A DNA stretch of 19,164 bases from Bacillota bacterium. GTDB lineage: Bacteria; Bacillota_I; Bacilli_A; RFN20; CAG-826. The translations under genes and the position numbers were made by a program. The notes beneath the pieces are model-generated. The model did not search any database, was not told the DNA's origin, and saw only the letters and a list, made by a program, of their open reading frames with translations. Shown here piece by piece: positions 1 to 8,192 of this stretch; positions within the stretch are counted from its first letter, which is position 1; the number at the start of each line of letters is the position of its first letter. The stretch covers positions 1 through 19,164 of the forward strand of contig DOQE01000086.1 in the NCBI GenBank assembly GCA_003512585.1, read 5' to 3'.

Positions 1-1
1 G

Positions 2-898
2 CATATGCAAGGAGATGAATTTATTTGGAACGTTTCTCCCATGATGCAAATAGCCTTGTCTCATTTAGTTTTCAACTTAGTTACGGGAATTTTATTCTTT
101 GCCTTATTAAAGCCAGTCACCAATCTTATCAATTTAATAATTCCAATAAAGGAAAACAAAAAGAAGTTAGAGCCTATTGAACCTCTTGATTATGGCTTAA
201 TGAAAACGTTTCCTTCCGAAGGATTGGCTTTAGCAAAAAAAAGAACGATATCAATGTTTGAATATACAAAAATGATGTTTGAAACGCTTGGAGAATATTT
301 AAATACATTTAAAGACGAAGACGAAGAATTCATAAGAAATATCGAATCGAGTGTAGATTTAATCGATAGACAGCTTGGAGAATATCTATCAACTTGCGAC
401 AAAGCTAACCTTAACGAAAAAGATATTTCATTATTGCTTAGTATCTTAAAAGCTAGCAAAGACATAGAACGCATAGGCGATTATGGAGAAAACCTTATTA
501 CTTTCTACTCTAGCATCAAAGAGAAAAAAGAAAAAATGAGCGAAGAAGAAAAATCATTCTTTTTAAGCATAAATAGCAAAGCCATTGAATTCATTACTAA
601 AACCATAGAAGTTTATCAAAAAGAAGATAAAAAATTAGGCATTACTATCATCCAAGATAGACGTGACTTGCTTAATCAAATGGATGAAATAGTTAATACT
701 CATTTTGAAAAAGAGACAAACGGAGACATTAATATAGGCACGGGGTATGTAGAATTAGTCTATGTTGATATCGTCAATAGTTACGAAAGGGTCCTTTCCC
801 ATTGCTCAAATATTGCCAAAATATATGGAACGGATAAAACTTATGCCGTTTCGAAAGAAGATGAAATAAGATTTGCTTCAATGGCCGATCGTTATTAA
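2..898 (+). CDS. Na+/phosphate cotransporter family protein, C-terminal part with PhoU-like domain (5' end outside window)
   Basis: This is the 3' part of a Na/Pi-cotransporter II-related membrane protein, which would import phosphate with sodium. The frame is open to the first base of the window. The ATG at position 5 is almost certainly an internal Met, because the text that follows (SHLVFNLVTGILFFALLKP, about residues 19-37) is the last membrane helix of the transporter and not a signal peptide. After a charged linker, about residues 80-290 form a helical PhoU-like tail with two halves. The first carries DIERIGDYGENL, the usual metal-binding type motif. In the second the equivalent text is YERVLSHCSNIA, where the usual Asp before His is Ser. 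Members of this family are typically about 550 residues, so roughly half is missing here. The PhoU tail probably modulates transport; the partner is not visible. The gene ends before a hairpin terminator. Confidence 0.85.
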   Translation, partial: HMQGDEFIWNVSPMMQIALSHLVFNLVTGILFFALLKPVTNLINLIIPIKENKKKLEPIEPLDYGLMKTFPSEGLALAKKRTISMFEYTKMMFETLGEYLNTFKDEDEEFIRNIESSVDLIDRQLGEYLSTCDKANLNEKDISLLLSILKASKDIERIGDYGENLITFYSSIKEKKEKMSEEEKSFFLSINSKAIEFITKTIEVYQKEDKKLGITIIQDRRDLLNQMDEIVNTHFEKETNGDINIGTGYVELVYVDIVNSYERVLSHCSNIAKIYGTDKTYAVSKEDEIRFASMADRY

Positions 899-920
899 GT
901 TAATTTAATTAAGCAATTAG

Positions 921-949
921 TTATGTATCTATATACATAAATTTTTTTT
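921..949 (+). terminator. Rho-independent terminator of the Na/Pi cotransporter gene
   Basis: An 8-bp perfect inverted repeat (ttatgtat / atacataa) with a 4-nt loop is followed after one A by eight consecutive T. The stem has only two G:C pairs, so it is weak by textbook standards, but the run of T and the position 23 nt after the stop codon at 898 fit a terminator. It separates the transporter from the lipoprotein operon. Confidence 0.6.
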
Positions 950-971
950 GTAGTAAAATCATTTGGTTTAA

Positions 972-978
972 AAAGGAG
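972..978 (+). promoter_or_regulatory. Ribosome binding site of the LRR lipoprotein gene
   Basis: The sequence aaaggag sits 6 nt before the ATG at 985. It fixes that start, which also begins a perfect lipoprotein signal peptide. A plausible -10 (taaaat, 954-959) lies just upstream but no matching -35 was found, so no promoter is annotated. Confidence 0.8.
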
Positions 979-984
979 AGAATT

Positions 985-2715
985 ATGAAAAGATATTTAG
1001 TGGCATTACCTTTACTAGTTCTAATCGCATCTTGCGGTGGGAACACCAACTCTAGCAATGAAGAAAGCATGTCTTCGTCAGCTGGAGATAGCATGACTAG
1101 TTCCACAGTGGATTCGAGCAAGACTAGCTCTACAGTGGATTCGAGCAAGACTAGCTCTACAGTGGATTCGAGCAAGACTAGCTCTACTTCATCGACATCA
1201 GAAAGTGATACCCCAACAAAGGCAACATATAAATACGGCATTAGCGGAAATGAAGCCGTTTTAAAGAAGGTAATAAGCAATGAGAAAGATTTAGTTTTGC
1301 CGTCTACTTTTGAAGGCAAACCTTTGACACGTATATTAGAAGGCGCTTTAGAAGGCCTGACAAAACTAGAATCGGTAACAATTCCAGAAAATGTAAGAGA
1401 AATCGGTGCTAATGCTTTTCATAGCTGCACCAATTTAATAAATGTCAGCCTTCCTTCCACTCTAAGGAAAATTGGGAATTATGCCTTTACTAATGTCCCA
1501 TATATTGAATCCATAGTCTTGCCAGAAGGATTAGAAGAAATTGGAAGCGCAGTATTCTCCCTTTGCGGTTCATTAACAAACATTTCCATCCCTTCAACTT
1601 TAAGACATATCGGTGGAAATGTCTTTAGTGGAGAAAAAATAAAATATACAACCTATGAAGGCGTAGACTATTTAGGAAATAAAAACAACCAGTATTTATA
1701 TGCCGCTAAATTAAGCGAAACGAATATCACCCCCGCTAGTGTTTCTTTCCATAACGATACCAAAATAATTGGTCCTTCAATTTTAGAAGGAGAAAATAGC
1801 GTTACCTCCATTACTTTAAACGAAGGTATCTTCTATATAGGCGGAAGTGCTTTTAGAAATACCTCAATTAGCGAAATCACAATTCCTTCCACCGTTAAAG
1901 AAATTGGCATGTATGCATTTGAAGGCTGCACCAAATTGGTCACTTGTTCTATTCTAGGAAATTCCTTGGAAACAATCGAAAACGAGGTATTTAGCGGAGC
2001 TAGTGCCTTAAAAACAATAAATATCCCAAGCAGCGTCAAAGAAGTTGGTAGCTATGCTTTTACAAAATTTGACGATGCTTCTTCTTTGGAATATACAATA
2101 AGCGAAAACGGGAAATACTTAGGCAATGAAACAAACCCCTACCATGTTTTAGTTGGAATTAACGATACGACAACTTCGACATTTACAATAAATGCAAACA
2201 CGGTTGTCATTGCCGGACAAGCCTTGGCAAATTGCAACAGTATTACTACCTTAACAATTCCAAGCAGCGTTAAATACATTTGTGATAGTGCCTTTTTTCA
2301 AATGCAAGGCTTAACTTCCATTACAATCCCAAACACAGTTTTAAAAATTGGAGATAGCATGTTGGGAAGTTGTTATTCCTTAACTAGCGTAACCCTAAAT
2401 AATTCTCCGACAACGATTCCTACAGGATTCTTATCCAATTGTTCGTCTCTAAAATCATTTACAATTCCATCTAGTGTTACAAAAATAGAAACAAGAGCTT
2501 TCCAAAGAAACGAAAAATTAGAATATCTAATAATTCCTTCCACTGTCTTAGAGATTGAAAATGGCGCTATTACAACTGCCAATAACACGATTCTTTATAT
2601 AGAAGCAAATGAAGACTTATATCTATATGAAAACAATTGGTTCGATAGCTCCAAAGACTATTACTATGGAAACGAATGGCATTATGAAGGAAATGTTCCT
2701 ACGCCAAATAAATAA
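985..2715 (+). CDS. BspA-type leucine-rich-repeat surface lipoprotein
   Basis: This is a predicted cell-surface lipoprotein of 576 residues. Residues 1-16 are a signal peptide ending in the lipobox LIASC, with Cys17 as the lipidated residue. Residues 18-75 are a Ser/Thr-rich spacer that contains tandem nine-residue repeats of the type SSTVDSSKT. From about residue 81 to 560 the protein is a run of LRR_5 (BspA/Treponema pallidum type) repeats of about 23 residues, with the recurring pattern 'L..I.IPS.V..IG..AF..C..L'. Two spacer segments with a YLGN pattern (about residues 225-240 and 375-390) interrupt the run. Proteins of this family in other bacteria bind host proteins, other microbes or polymers; the ligand here cannot be read from the sequence. 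It is the first gene of a three-lipoprotein operon, followed 18 nt later by the next start. Confidence 0.9.
   Translation: MKRYLVALPLLVLIASCGGNTNSSNEESMSSSAGDSMTSSTVDSSKTSSTVDSSKTSSTVDSSKTSSTSSTSESDTPTKATYKYGISGNEAVLKKVISNEKDLVLPSTFEGKPLTRILEGALEGLTKLESVTIPENVREIGANAFHSCTNLINVSLPSTLRKIGNYAFTNVPYIESIVLPEGLEEIGSAVFSLCGSLTNISIPSTLRHIGGNVFSGEKIKYTTYEGVDYLGNKNNQYLYAAKLSETNITPASVSFHNDTKIIGPSILEGENSVTSITLNEGIFYIGGSAFRNTSISEITIPSTVKEIGMYAFEGCTKLVTCSILGNSLETIENEVFSGASALKTINIPSSVKEVGSYAFTKFDDASSLEYTISENGKYLGNETNPYHVLVGINDTTTSTFTINANTVVIAGQALANCNSITTLTIPSSVKYICDSAFFQMQGLTSITIPNTVLKIGDSMLGSCYSLTSVTLNNSPTTIPTGFLSNCSSLKSFTIPSSVTKIETRAFQRNEKLEYLIIPSTVLEIENGAITTANNTILYIEANEDLYLYENNWFDSSKDYYYGNEWHYEGNVPTPNK
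1105..1185 (+). repeat. Three perfect copies of a 27-bp in-frame tandem repeat
   Basis: Copies at 1105-1131, 1132-1158 and 1159-1185 are identical and start with acagtggattcgagcaag. A diverged partial copy (gactagttcc) precedes them at 1095-1104. Each unit encodes nine residues of the Ser/Thr-rich spacer after the lipid anchor. Because 27 is a multiple of three, gain or loss of units would change spacer length without a frameshift. The perfect identity suggests recent expansion or homogenisation. Confidence 0.95.
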
Positions 2716-2733
2716 AAATAACGATTAATTAAA

Positions 2734-4608
2734 ATGAAAAAAGAATTAATATTTACTCTAGCATCATCCATATTGGCACTCGGTATCTCTTCTTGCGGGG
2801 TCGCCAATAGCAACGATACATCTAACGAAAGTGACTCTTCTTCCTCAATTTTAGACGACACATCTACTTCTAGCGATACATCTAGCTCTAATGTTAGCGA
2901 AAATAAAGCAGTTAGTACCATGGTTAATTTATTAGAAGCATCGAATAACCTAGACGCTTCTAAAATCAATGGCGCTACTTTAAGTATTTTTAAAAACGAA
3001 TGGTACTCGGTAGAAAAGGATGGAGTAACTACACACAAAATAATTAATTATGAAGGTCAAAGAAACACTTTATCCTTTTATAAAAACGAAAAGGCGATTG
3101 TTGAAACAGAAGAAGTTGTTTCTGGAACCAATGGAACAGATAGTATAACAAAATATAAAAACGTTTATGGCAAGGCCAATGGTTTATTTATCGATTTAGT
3201 TTGCGATTATGCCGACGAACAATATACTGCAAATAGCCAAAAATCAAATAGTAAGGAAATCGTTGAAACCGACCCTAAAGATGGAGAAATATCAGCAGAA
3301 GAAGTTAACTCGATATTTAATAAAGGACTAATAATCAAAAACAAAGAAAATACAAACGGGGTTATTTCATTTTTATTAAATAACTATTTTTCAAATGGAA
3401 AATTTTTTGCTAGCGAAAGCGCTATAAAAAACGCAACCCTAAGAAAAGAAGGCGATACGTATACCTTATTTTCTAGCGAAGAAACAAAAGACGACGTAGA
3501 AAACCCATTAATTCAAGAATACAGCCTCCAATTCAAATTTGATGAGGAGGGGTATTTATTAAACGTGGATGGCTCTTTTGCTACTTTTGCTAAAACGAAT
3601 AATGAGAAAGGATTAAAGTCTTTTGAATATGTTGTTAGCCTTTCTGAAAATAAAGGGGAAAGAGTAGACGAAACTGAATATAACCTTGACTCCTATTTCT
3701 TTTCTAGGGCAGCAGATTTAAATATAAGTTTCTCTGAATATAATTTAGGCGCTGCAACCGAAATAGATACATTGAATAAAAAATACTATATAAATATTTC
3801 CTCAAAAAAGAGCGGCATCTTCCCTAATATTGATAAAGTCAAGTTGACTAGAATCACTAGAAACGGAAACGATGCTTTGCCTGCCGATTATGAATATGAA
3901 GATGATGGAACTGTAAAAACCATCATTTTAAAGAAAGGCGGAAACTATTCGTTCTTCTTTAAAACAACAAAAATAGAAGAAATTGAAAAAACGGCTGAAA
4001 TTATAGTTAATGACTTAACAAAACTGGAATTCGCCCCGCTTAATAACGTTTCAATATATACTAGAGACAATGCATATTTGCCAGGAAGTATCTTAGCAGG
4101 CGAAACTCAATTTAGTTTAGCTGTCGAGCCTACTAATGCTATAGATGATGTTAATATAGAAATTTTAAATAACACCATCGGGGCAACAATAACAAAAGTC
4201 GATAGCAGTCCCTTTACCTATAAGCTAAATACTTCTTCTTCTGGAAAAATAACAATTAGGGCCACCAGTGCTGCTTTAGGAGAAGAACTATCAATTAGTA
4301 AAGAAGTAAATGTTTATGCCAATACAGATGAAGGCATTGCTTCTTTCCTTTCTGAAACCACATGGATTAGGCCAAACCCTACTTCTTCCATTGTTAGTTT
4401 AGATCTAGTTTCAACCGGAGCAACAAGCGGTACTTATACTATGGGAGGAAAGATTGAAAGCGAATTCACCGCTTCTGGAACTTATTCAGTATCCAATGGT
4501 CAAATAAGTATTGAAACAACCGAGCAATCTAACTCTGAATACAAACTAAACGCAATTAAAGTCGAAGAAGGCAGGGGCGACATAGTAGTTAAGATCGGGC
4601 GTGAATAA
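2734..4608 (+). CDS. Large beta-rich surface lipoprotein of unknown function with C-terminal Ig-like segment
   Basis: A predicted lipoprotein of 624 residues, not recognised as a named family. Residues 1-20 form a signal peptide ending in GISSC, with Cys21 lipidated, followed by a Ser/Asp/Thr-rich linker to about residue 57. Residues 60-330 look like alternating strands with KDG-type turns. Residues 435-528 have the feel of a bacterial Ig-like domain: a long strand set, then the terminal pattern GKITIRATSA...KEVNVYA. Residues 530-624 look like a small beta-barrel of the kind at the end of many Bacilli lipoproteins (GTYTMGG...GTYSVSNGQISIE). The start is chosen for the signal peptide; no clear Shine-Dalgarno sequence precedes it, so translation may be coupled to the LRR gene 18 nt upstream. 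A surface or solute-binding role is inference only. Confidence 0.8.
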   Translation: MKKELIFTLASSILALGISSCGVANSNDTSNESDSSSSILDDTSTSSDTSSSNVSENKAVSTMVNLLEASNNLDASKINGATLSIFKNEWYSVEKDGVTTHKIINYEGQRNTLSFYKNEKAIVETEEVVSGTNGTDSITKYKNVYGKANGLFIDLVCDYADEQYTANSQKSNSKEIVETDPKDGEISAEEVNSIFNKGLIIKNKENTNGVISFLLNNYFSNGKFFASESAIKNATLRKEGDTYTLFSSEETKDDVENPLIQEYSLQFKFDEEGYLLNVDGSFATFAKTNNEKGLKSFEYVVSLSENKGERVDETEYNLDSYFFSRAADLNISFSEYNLGAATEIDTLNKKYYINISSKKSGIFPNIDKVKLTRITRNGNDALPADYEYEDDGTVKTIILKKGGNYSFFFKTTKIEEIEKTAEIIVNDLTKLEFAPLNNVSIYTRDNAYLPGSILAGETQFSLAVEPTNAIDDVNIEILNNTIGATITKVDSSPFTYKLNTSSSGKITIRATSAALGEELSISKEVNVYANTDEGIASFLSETTWIRPNPTSSIVSLDLVSTGATSGTYTMGGKIESEFTASGTYSVSNGQISIETTEQSNSEYKLNAIKVEEGRGDIVVKIGRE

Positions 4609-4633
4609 TTAATGCAAAACTAAGGTAAAAACA

Positions 4634-6382
4634 ATGAAAAAAAATATTTTATTATTATCCTTACCCTTTATTGCAGTCTCTTTATTAGGCTGTAATCAAG
4701 AAGGCAACAAAAGTTCGACAAATACAGGAGAAGAGGCTTCATCATCGAGCAGCGAAAGCGAACATTCAATTGATTTTTCAAAGACTCTATCCGCTTTACA
4801 AAGTGGCTATGAACTAGAAGTAGTCTCTACTATCAAATATGTAGTTACGGGCGGCTCTGGTTCAGAAACTACTTATAAAACAATAGAAAACATCAGTAGT
4901 AGCAATGGAAGATATCGCCACATTGGATATTCTTCGATAACTAATGGAGAACCAAATAAAGATATAATTTCCTTTGATGAATATTATACAAACGAAAATG
5001 AGAAGCTTGTTAAAAATACTTTAAGCCTAGAGAATAAAATCGAAAGCGAAAAAATAACTAATAACAACAAAGAAGTCAGTTGGAACTCTTCAAACTTAAA
5101 TAATTTTTTCACTCTTTTAAATGAAGATGATTTTGTAGAAAACGAAGGTGTCTATTCATTAACAGGTAAACTAAATGCATTAAAAAGGATGCATTTAGTA
5201 ACTCAATTAAGAGGATACCCTTATACTGCCGGACTAGTCTTGTCCACTTTTTCCTTATCTCCAAAAAAAGATGGAACAATTGATTTTGCGGCTAGCTTTG
5301 AACCATATAAAATCAATTACTTAACAGAGATTGATGTAACAGAATCATTTGAAGGAAAATTTATATCGGCAGGAAAGGAAGCCACTCCAATTTCCCCTAT
5401 AGAAAAAGAAGAAGATCCTCTATTTAAAAATGGAATAGAAAAACTTTCTTCCTTAAACTTTAAAACTTCTGTTAAAAATAGCGAAATCCTACATAAAGAT
5501 GGTAGATATGAAACCGTTGCAACTGCCGAAGGAAAAGTTGCTAGCAATGGTTTTAGCTATACATTTTATGATAAAAACAACAAAATAAGTGAAGATACTA
5601 TCTATTACGTAAAAGACAATGGAATGCAAAGGGTAGCCAAATATGGCAACAAGCTATTTGCCAGCGGGAAAAAGATAGATTCCACCATATCTTCCTATTG
5701 GCCAAGCTTTAAGATATCAAATGCCTTTTTTGAAAAAGAAAATAACGTTTATACCTTAAGTAAAAAATATTTAGGATATTTTGCTTCAACTAATTTGTTC
5801 ACACCTTTTGTTAAAGACAAAATCAATGATTTAACCATTACAATCGATACTACAAAAATAACAATAGTCAATGAAAATGAAGGCAATGGAAAAACCATAT
5901 TCAAAGCCAAAGAAGAAATTGTCTATGAAGGCTTCCTTGCCCAAGAAGATATCGATATATCAGCTGTTTCATTCGATTCTTCTACCCTTACTTGGGCCGA
6001 AGCCATCAGGGATAGTACAAAATATAGGGAATTGGCTACTGCCATGGGCGGAGTCAATTACTTAAACTTGATCCCATTTTTTGGAGGAACCTATAGTGAG
6101 GCTAGTGTCGAATTAGGTTCTGAATTTGAATATATTTACACTGCAATCGATTCTTTAGAAGAAGGAAATAGTTTAAAAGAAAGATATGCGACTGAACTTC
6201 CAAAGAAAGGATTTGTTGCCGATACAGATGAAAATGGCGAGACTAGTTATATATTAACAATAGACGAAACCAAGAAATTAGAAATCTATCCAGTAGCCTT
6301 TGAAGAGCAAAACATTCTAACCGGAGAATATACAGGGACTTATTATTTTGCCATTTCTTTCCTTCTAAGCGAAACTAAATAA
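4634..6382 (+). CDS. Surface lipoprotein of unknown function with internal domain duplication
   Basis: A predicted lipoprotein of 582 residues, not recognised as a named family. The signal peptide ends in the lipobox SLLGC with Cys20 lipidated, and a Ser/Glu-rich linker reaches about residue 45. Two similar beta-rich halves follow, about 50-245 and 266-445. In each, an 'xxN(F)F...E(N)xVYSL/YTLS' segment is followed by a hydrophobic stretch and then a strand pair (DGTIDFAASF in the first, DLTITIDTTKITI in the second). A third unit, about 450-582, has PFFGGTY, then a stretch ending in LEIYPVAFEE. The strand pattern resembles LolA/LppX-type barrels, but this is only an impression. An AAGG at 4622-4625 lies 8 nt before the ATG. 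It is the last gene of the three-lipoprotein operon, 25 nt after its neighbour, and a terminator follows at once. Confidence 0.8.
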   Translation: MKKNILLLSLPFIAVSLLGCNQEGNKSSTNTGEEASSSSSESEHSIDFSKTLSALQSGYELEVVSTIKYVVTGGSGSETTYKTIENISSSNGRYRHIGYSSITNGEPNKDIISFDEYYTNENEKLVKNTLSLENKIESEKITNNNKEVSWNSSNLNNFFTLLNEDDFVENEGVYSLTGKLNALKRMHLVTQLRGYPYTAGLVLSTFSLSPKKDGTIDFAASFEPYKINYLTEIDVTESFEGKFISAGKEATPISPIEKEEDPLFKNGIEKLSSLNFKTSVKNSEILHKDGRYETVATAEGKVASNGFSYTFYDKNNKISEDTIYYVKDNGMQRVAKYGNKLFASGKKIDSTISSYWPSFKISNAFFEKENNVYTLSKKYLGYFASTNLFTPFVKDKINDLTITIDTTKITIVNENEGNGKTIFKAKEEIVYEGFLAQEDIDISAVSFDSSTLTWAEAIRDSTKYRELATAMGGVNYLNLIPFFGGTYSEASVELGSEFEYIYTAIDSLEEGNSLKERYATELPKKGFVADTDENGETSYILTIDETKKLEIYPVAFEEQNILTGEYTGTYYFAISFLLSETK

Positions 6383-6388
6383 GGACAT

Positions 6389-6437
6389 AACCATCGTTGT
6401 TAAAGCCTAAATCGGTTTTTAAACGGTGGTTTTTTTG
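6389..6437 (+). terminator. Rho-independent terminator of the lipoprotein operon
   Basis: A 10-bp stem pairs aaccatcgtt (6389-6398) with aacggtggtt (6422-6431), with one G-U pair. The inner part of the 23-nt loop can extend the helix (agcc with ggtt type pairing). A run of T (6430-6436) follows directly. It starts 7 nt after the stop codon of the third lipoprotein gene. Confidence 0.85.
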
Positions 6438-6498
6438 TTTGCTTAAAACTAATTTAATTCTTTTTAGTCAAAATAAACTCATTAGGAAAAAATATAGG

Positions 6499-6504
6499 TA
6501 TAAT
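6499..6504 (+). promoter_or_regulatory. -10 element placed for a leaderless recN transcript
   Basis: A perfect TATAAT ends exactly 6 nt before the GTG start of recN, which puts the predicted +1 on the G of that start codon. The -35 position with a 17-bp spacer (aactca, 6476-6481) is a poor match. The only purine-rich text nearby is an AGG 12 nt before the GTG, too far and too short for a usual ribosome binding site. Confidence 0.6.
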
Positions 6505-6510
6505 TAAAAC

Positions 6511-8178
6511 GTGCTTAATAGATTAATAATTACAAACTTAGCCATCATTGAAAACATAGACGTCTCCTTTAAAGATGGTTTTACCGTTCTAACTGGAGAA
6601 ACTGGAGCCGGCAAAAGCTTAGTGATAGATTCTTTATCCTTATTATTAGGAGAAAGAGCATCAGCCGAATTGATTAGGCAAGGAGAAGACAAAGCCTGTA
6701 TAAAAGGTTATTTTTCTATCAATAAGCCTCAACTAAATGCCCTATTAACAAAATTAAATATTCCAAATGATGGCAACTTAATAATAGAAAGAACAATAGG
6801 ACGTAATAAAAATAACATAAAAGTCAATAATGTCTCTATTTCTTTAGCTGACCTAACTAAAATTGCTTCCTTCATTGCCGATATTCATAGTCAATTTGAT
6901 TATGGGAAAATATTAAATCCGGAAAACTATTTAGGAATAATAGATGGCTTTTCTATTGATTTGATTTCTTCTTATAAAAATGAATACACGTCTTTATTAA
7001 ATCAATATAAAAAGAAGAAAGAAGAATACACTTTATTGTTAGAAAGACAAAATAAAATAAACGAAAGTCGTGACTTCTATCTTTATCAATATAACGAATT
7101 GAAAAACATGAATCTAAAAGAGGGAGAGGAAGAAGAAATTGAATCCGAACTTTCTTTATTAAAAAACTATGACAAAGTATATTCGTTGCAGCAACAAGCT
7201 AGAGAATTAATTAATGGAGATTTTTTAGATAATTTCTATGAATTAAATAAAACACTAGAAAAACTAGCAAGCTACCAAAATCAATATGTTGATACTCAAA
7301 AACAATTAGATGATCGTTATTATGAAATTAATGATATCCTTTCTTCCATTAAAAAAAGTTTTCAAGATATTGATTATGATCCAGCTAGGCTAGATGAGTT
7401 AGAGCAGCGTGATAGCGATCTATCAGAACTTAAAAGGAAATATAAAAAGAATTATAAAGAGCTAATTCAATATAGAGACGAATTATCTGCCTCCTTAGGA
7501 GATAACTCTACTCTAGAAGAAGAAATAAATAGCAAGAAAATAGAATTAGAAGAACTATTTAAACTAGCTCTAGAAAAAGGAAAGGAATTATCCTTAATTA
7601 GACAAAAAATATCAAGGAAAATCGAAGTAGAATTAGAAAACAGCCTTTCTAGTTTATTATTAAAGGCTAAATTCAAAATAATCTTTGCTCCCATTAATGA
7701 AAAAGAAGATACGTGTCTATTGGATTCTGGAATCGATAATGTTGATTTTTATATTGAAACCAATGTTGGAGAAGGCTTAAAAAGTTTAAGCAAAGTAATT
7801 TCTGGCGGGGAAGCTAGTAGAATTATGCTCTCTTTTAAAGCTTTATTTATTAAAGCCAATAAGATTCCGACAATCATATTCGACGAAATAGATACCGGAA
7901 TAAGCGGAGAGGCCGCTATAGCCGTAGCTAGAAAGATTCATGAAATATCTTTATCTAGCCAAGTAATAGCAATCACCCATATGCCCCAAGTAGCTAGTCT
8001 AAGCGACCACCACATCTTAATAGAAAAGAATGTTAAAGATAATAGAACTTTTGTTAAAATAAAAGAATTATCCTTGGAAGAAAAAATTCATCAAGTGGCC
8101 TATTTAATTTCTGGCGATAAAATAACACCCAAGCAACTAGAATATGCAAAAGAAATGGTCTTATCTAAAAGAAACTAA
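6511..8178 (+). CDS. recN: DNA repair protein RecN
   Basis: RecN is an SMC-like ATPase that acts early in recombinational repair of double-strand breaks in the nucleoid. At 555 residues the protein has the usual length. The N-terminus MLNRLIITNLAIIENIDVSF is the family's, so the GTG start is right. Walker A is GETGAGKS (29-36). A long Lys/Glu-rich coiled coil fills about 150-370. The ABC signature SGGEASR is at 431-437 and Walker B with D-loop, IIFDEIDTGISG, at about 455-466, followed by the switch His in AITHMPQVAS. All catalytic features are intact. It stands alone between two terminator/convergent boundaries, without the argR or ispA neighbours often seen in Firmicutes. Start codon and promoter spacing point to a leaderless mRNA. 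It converges on the glycan operon with only 14 nt between stop codons. Confidence 0.97.
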   Translation: MLNRLIITNLAIIENIDVSFKDGFTVLTGETGAGKSLVIDSLSLLLGERASAELIRQGEDKACIKGYFSINKPQLNALLTKLNIPNDGNLIIERTIGRNKNNIKVNNVSISLADLTKIASFIADIHSQFDYGKILNPENYLGIIDGFSIDLISSYKNEYTSLLNQYKKKKEEYTLLLERQNKINESRDFYLYQYNELKNMNLKEGEEEEIESELSLLKNYDKVYSLQQQARELINGDFLDNFYELNKTLEKLASYQNQYVDTQKQLDDRYYEINDILSSIKKSFQDIDYDPARLDELEQRDSDLSELKRKYKKNYKELIQYRDELSASLGDNSTLEEEINSKKIELEELFKLALEKGKELSLIRQKISRKIEVELENSLSSLLLKAKFKIIFAPINEKEDTCLLDSGIDNVDFYIETNVGEGLKSLSKVISGGEASRIMLSFKALFIKANKIPTIIFDEIDTGISGEAAIAVARKIHEISLSSQVIAITHMPQVASLSDHHILIEKNVKDNRTFVKIKELSLEEKIHQVAYLISGDKITPKQLEYAKEMVLSKRN

Positions 8179-8192
8179 ACCATTTGAAAGTC

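Noticed and set aside
1095..1185. Direct repeats considered as a short CRISPR array
   Set aside because: The units are contiguous with no spacers and lie in frame within a coding sequence.
921..1319. A minus-strand open frame of 132 codons with a repeated VELVLLEST pattern
   Set aside because: It is the antisense reading of the 27-bp tandem repeat and the lipoprotein signal peptide, has no ribosome binding site, and would overlap a clear gene and terminator.
5871..6065. A 64-codon open frame in a second plus-strand frame inside the third lipoprotein gene
   Set aside because: It is a Lys-rich frame-shifted reading of a gene that continues intact through this region.
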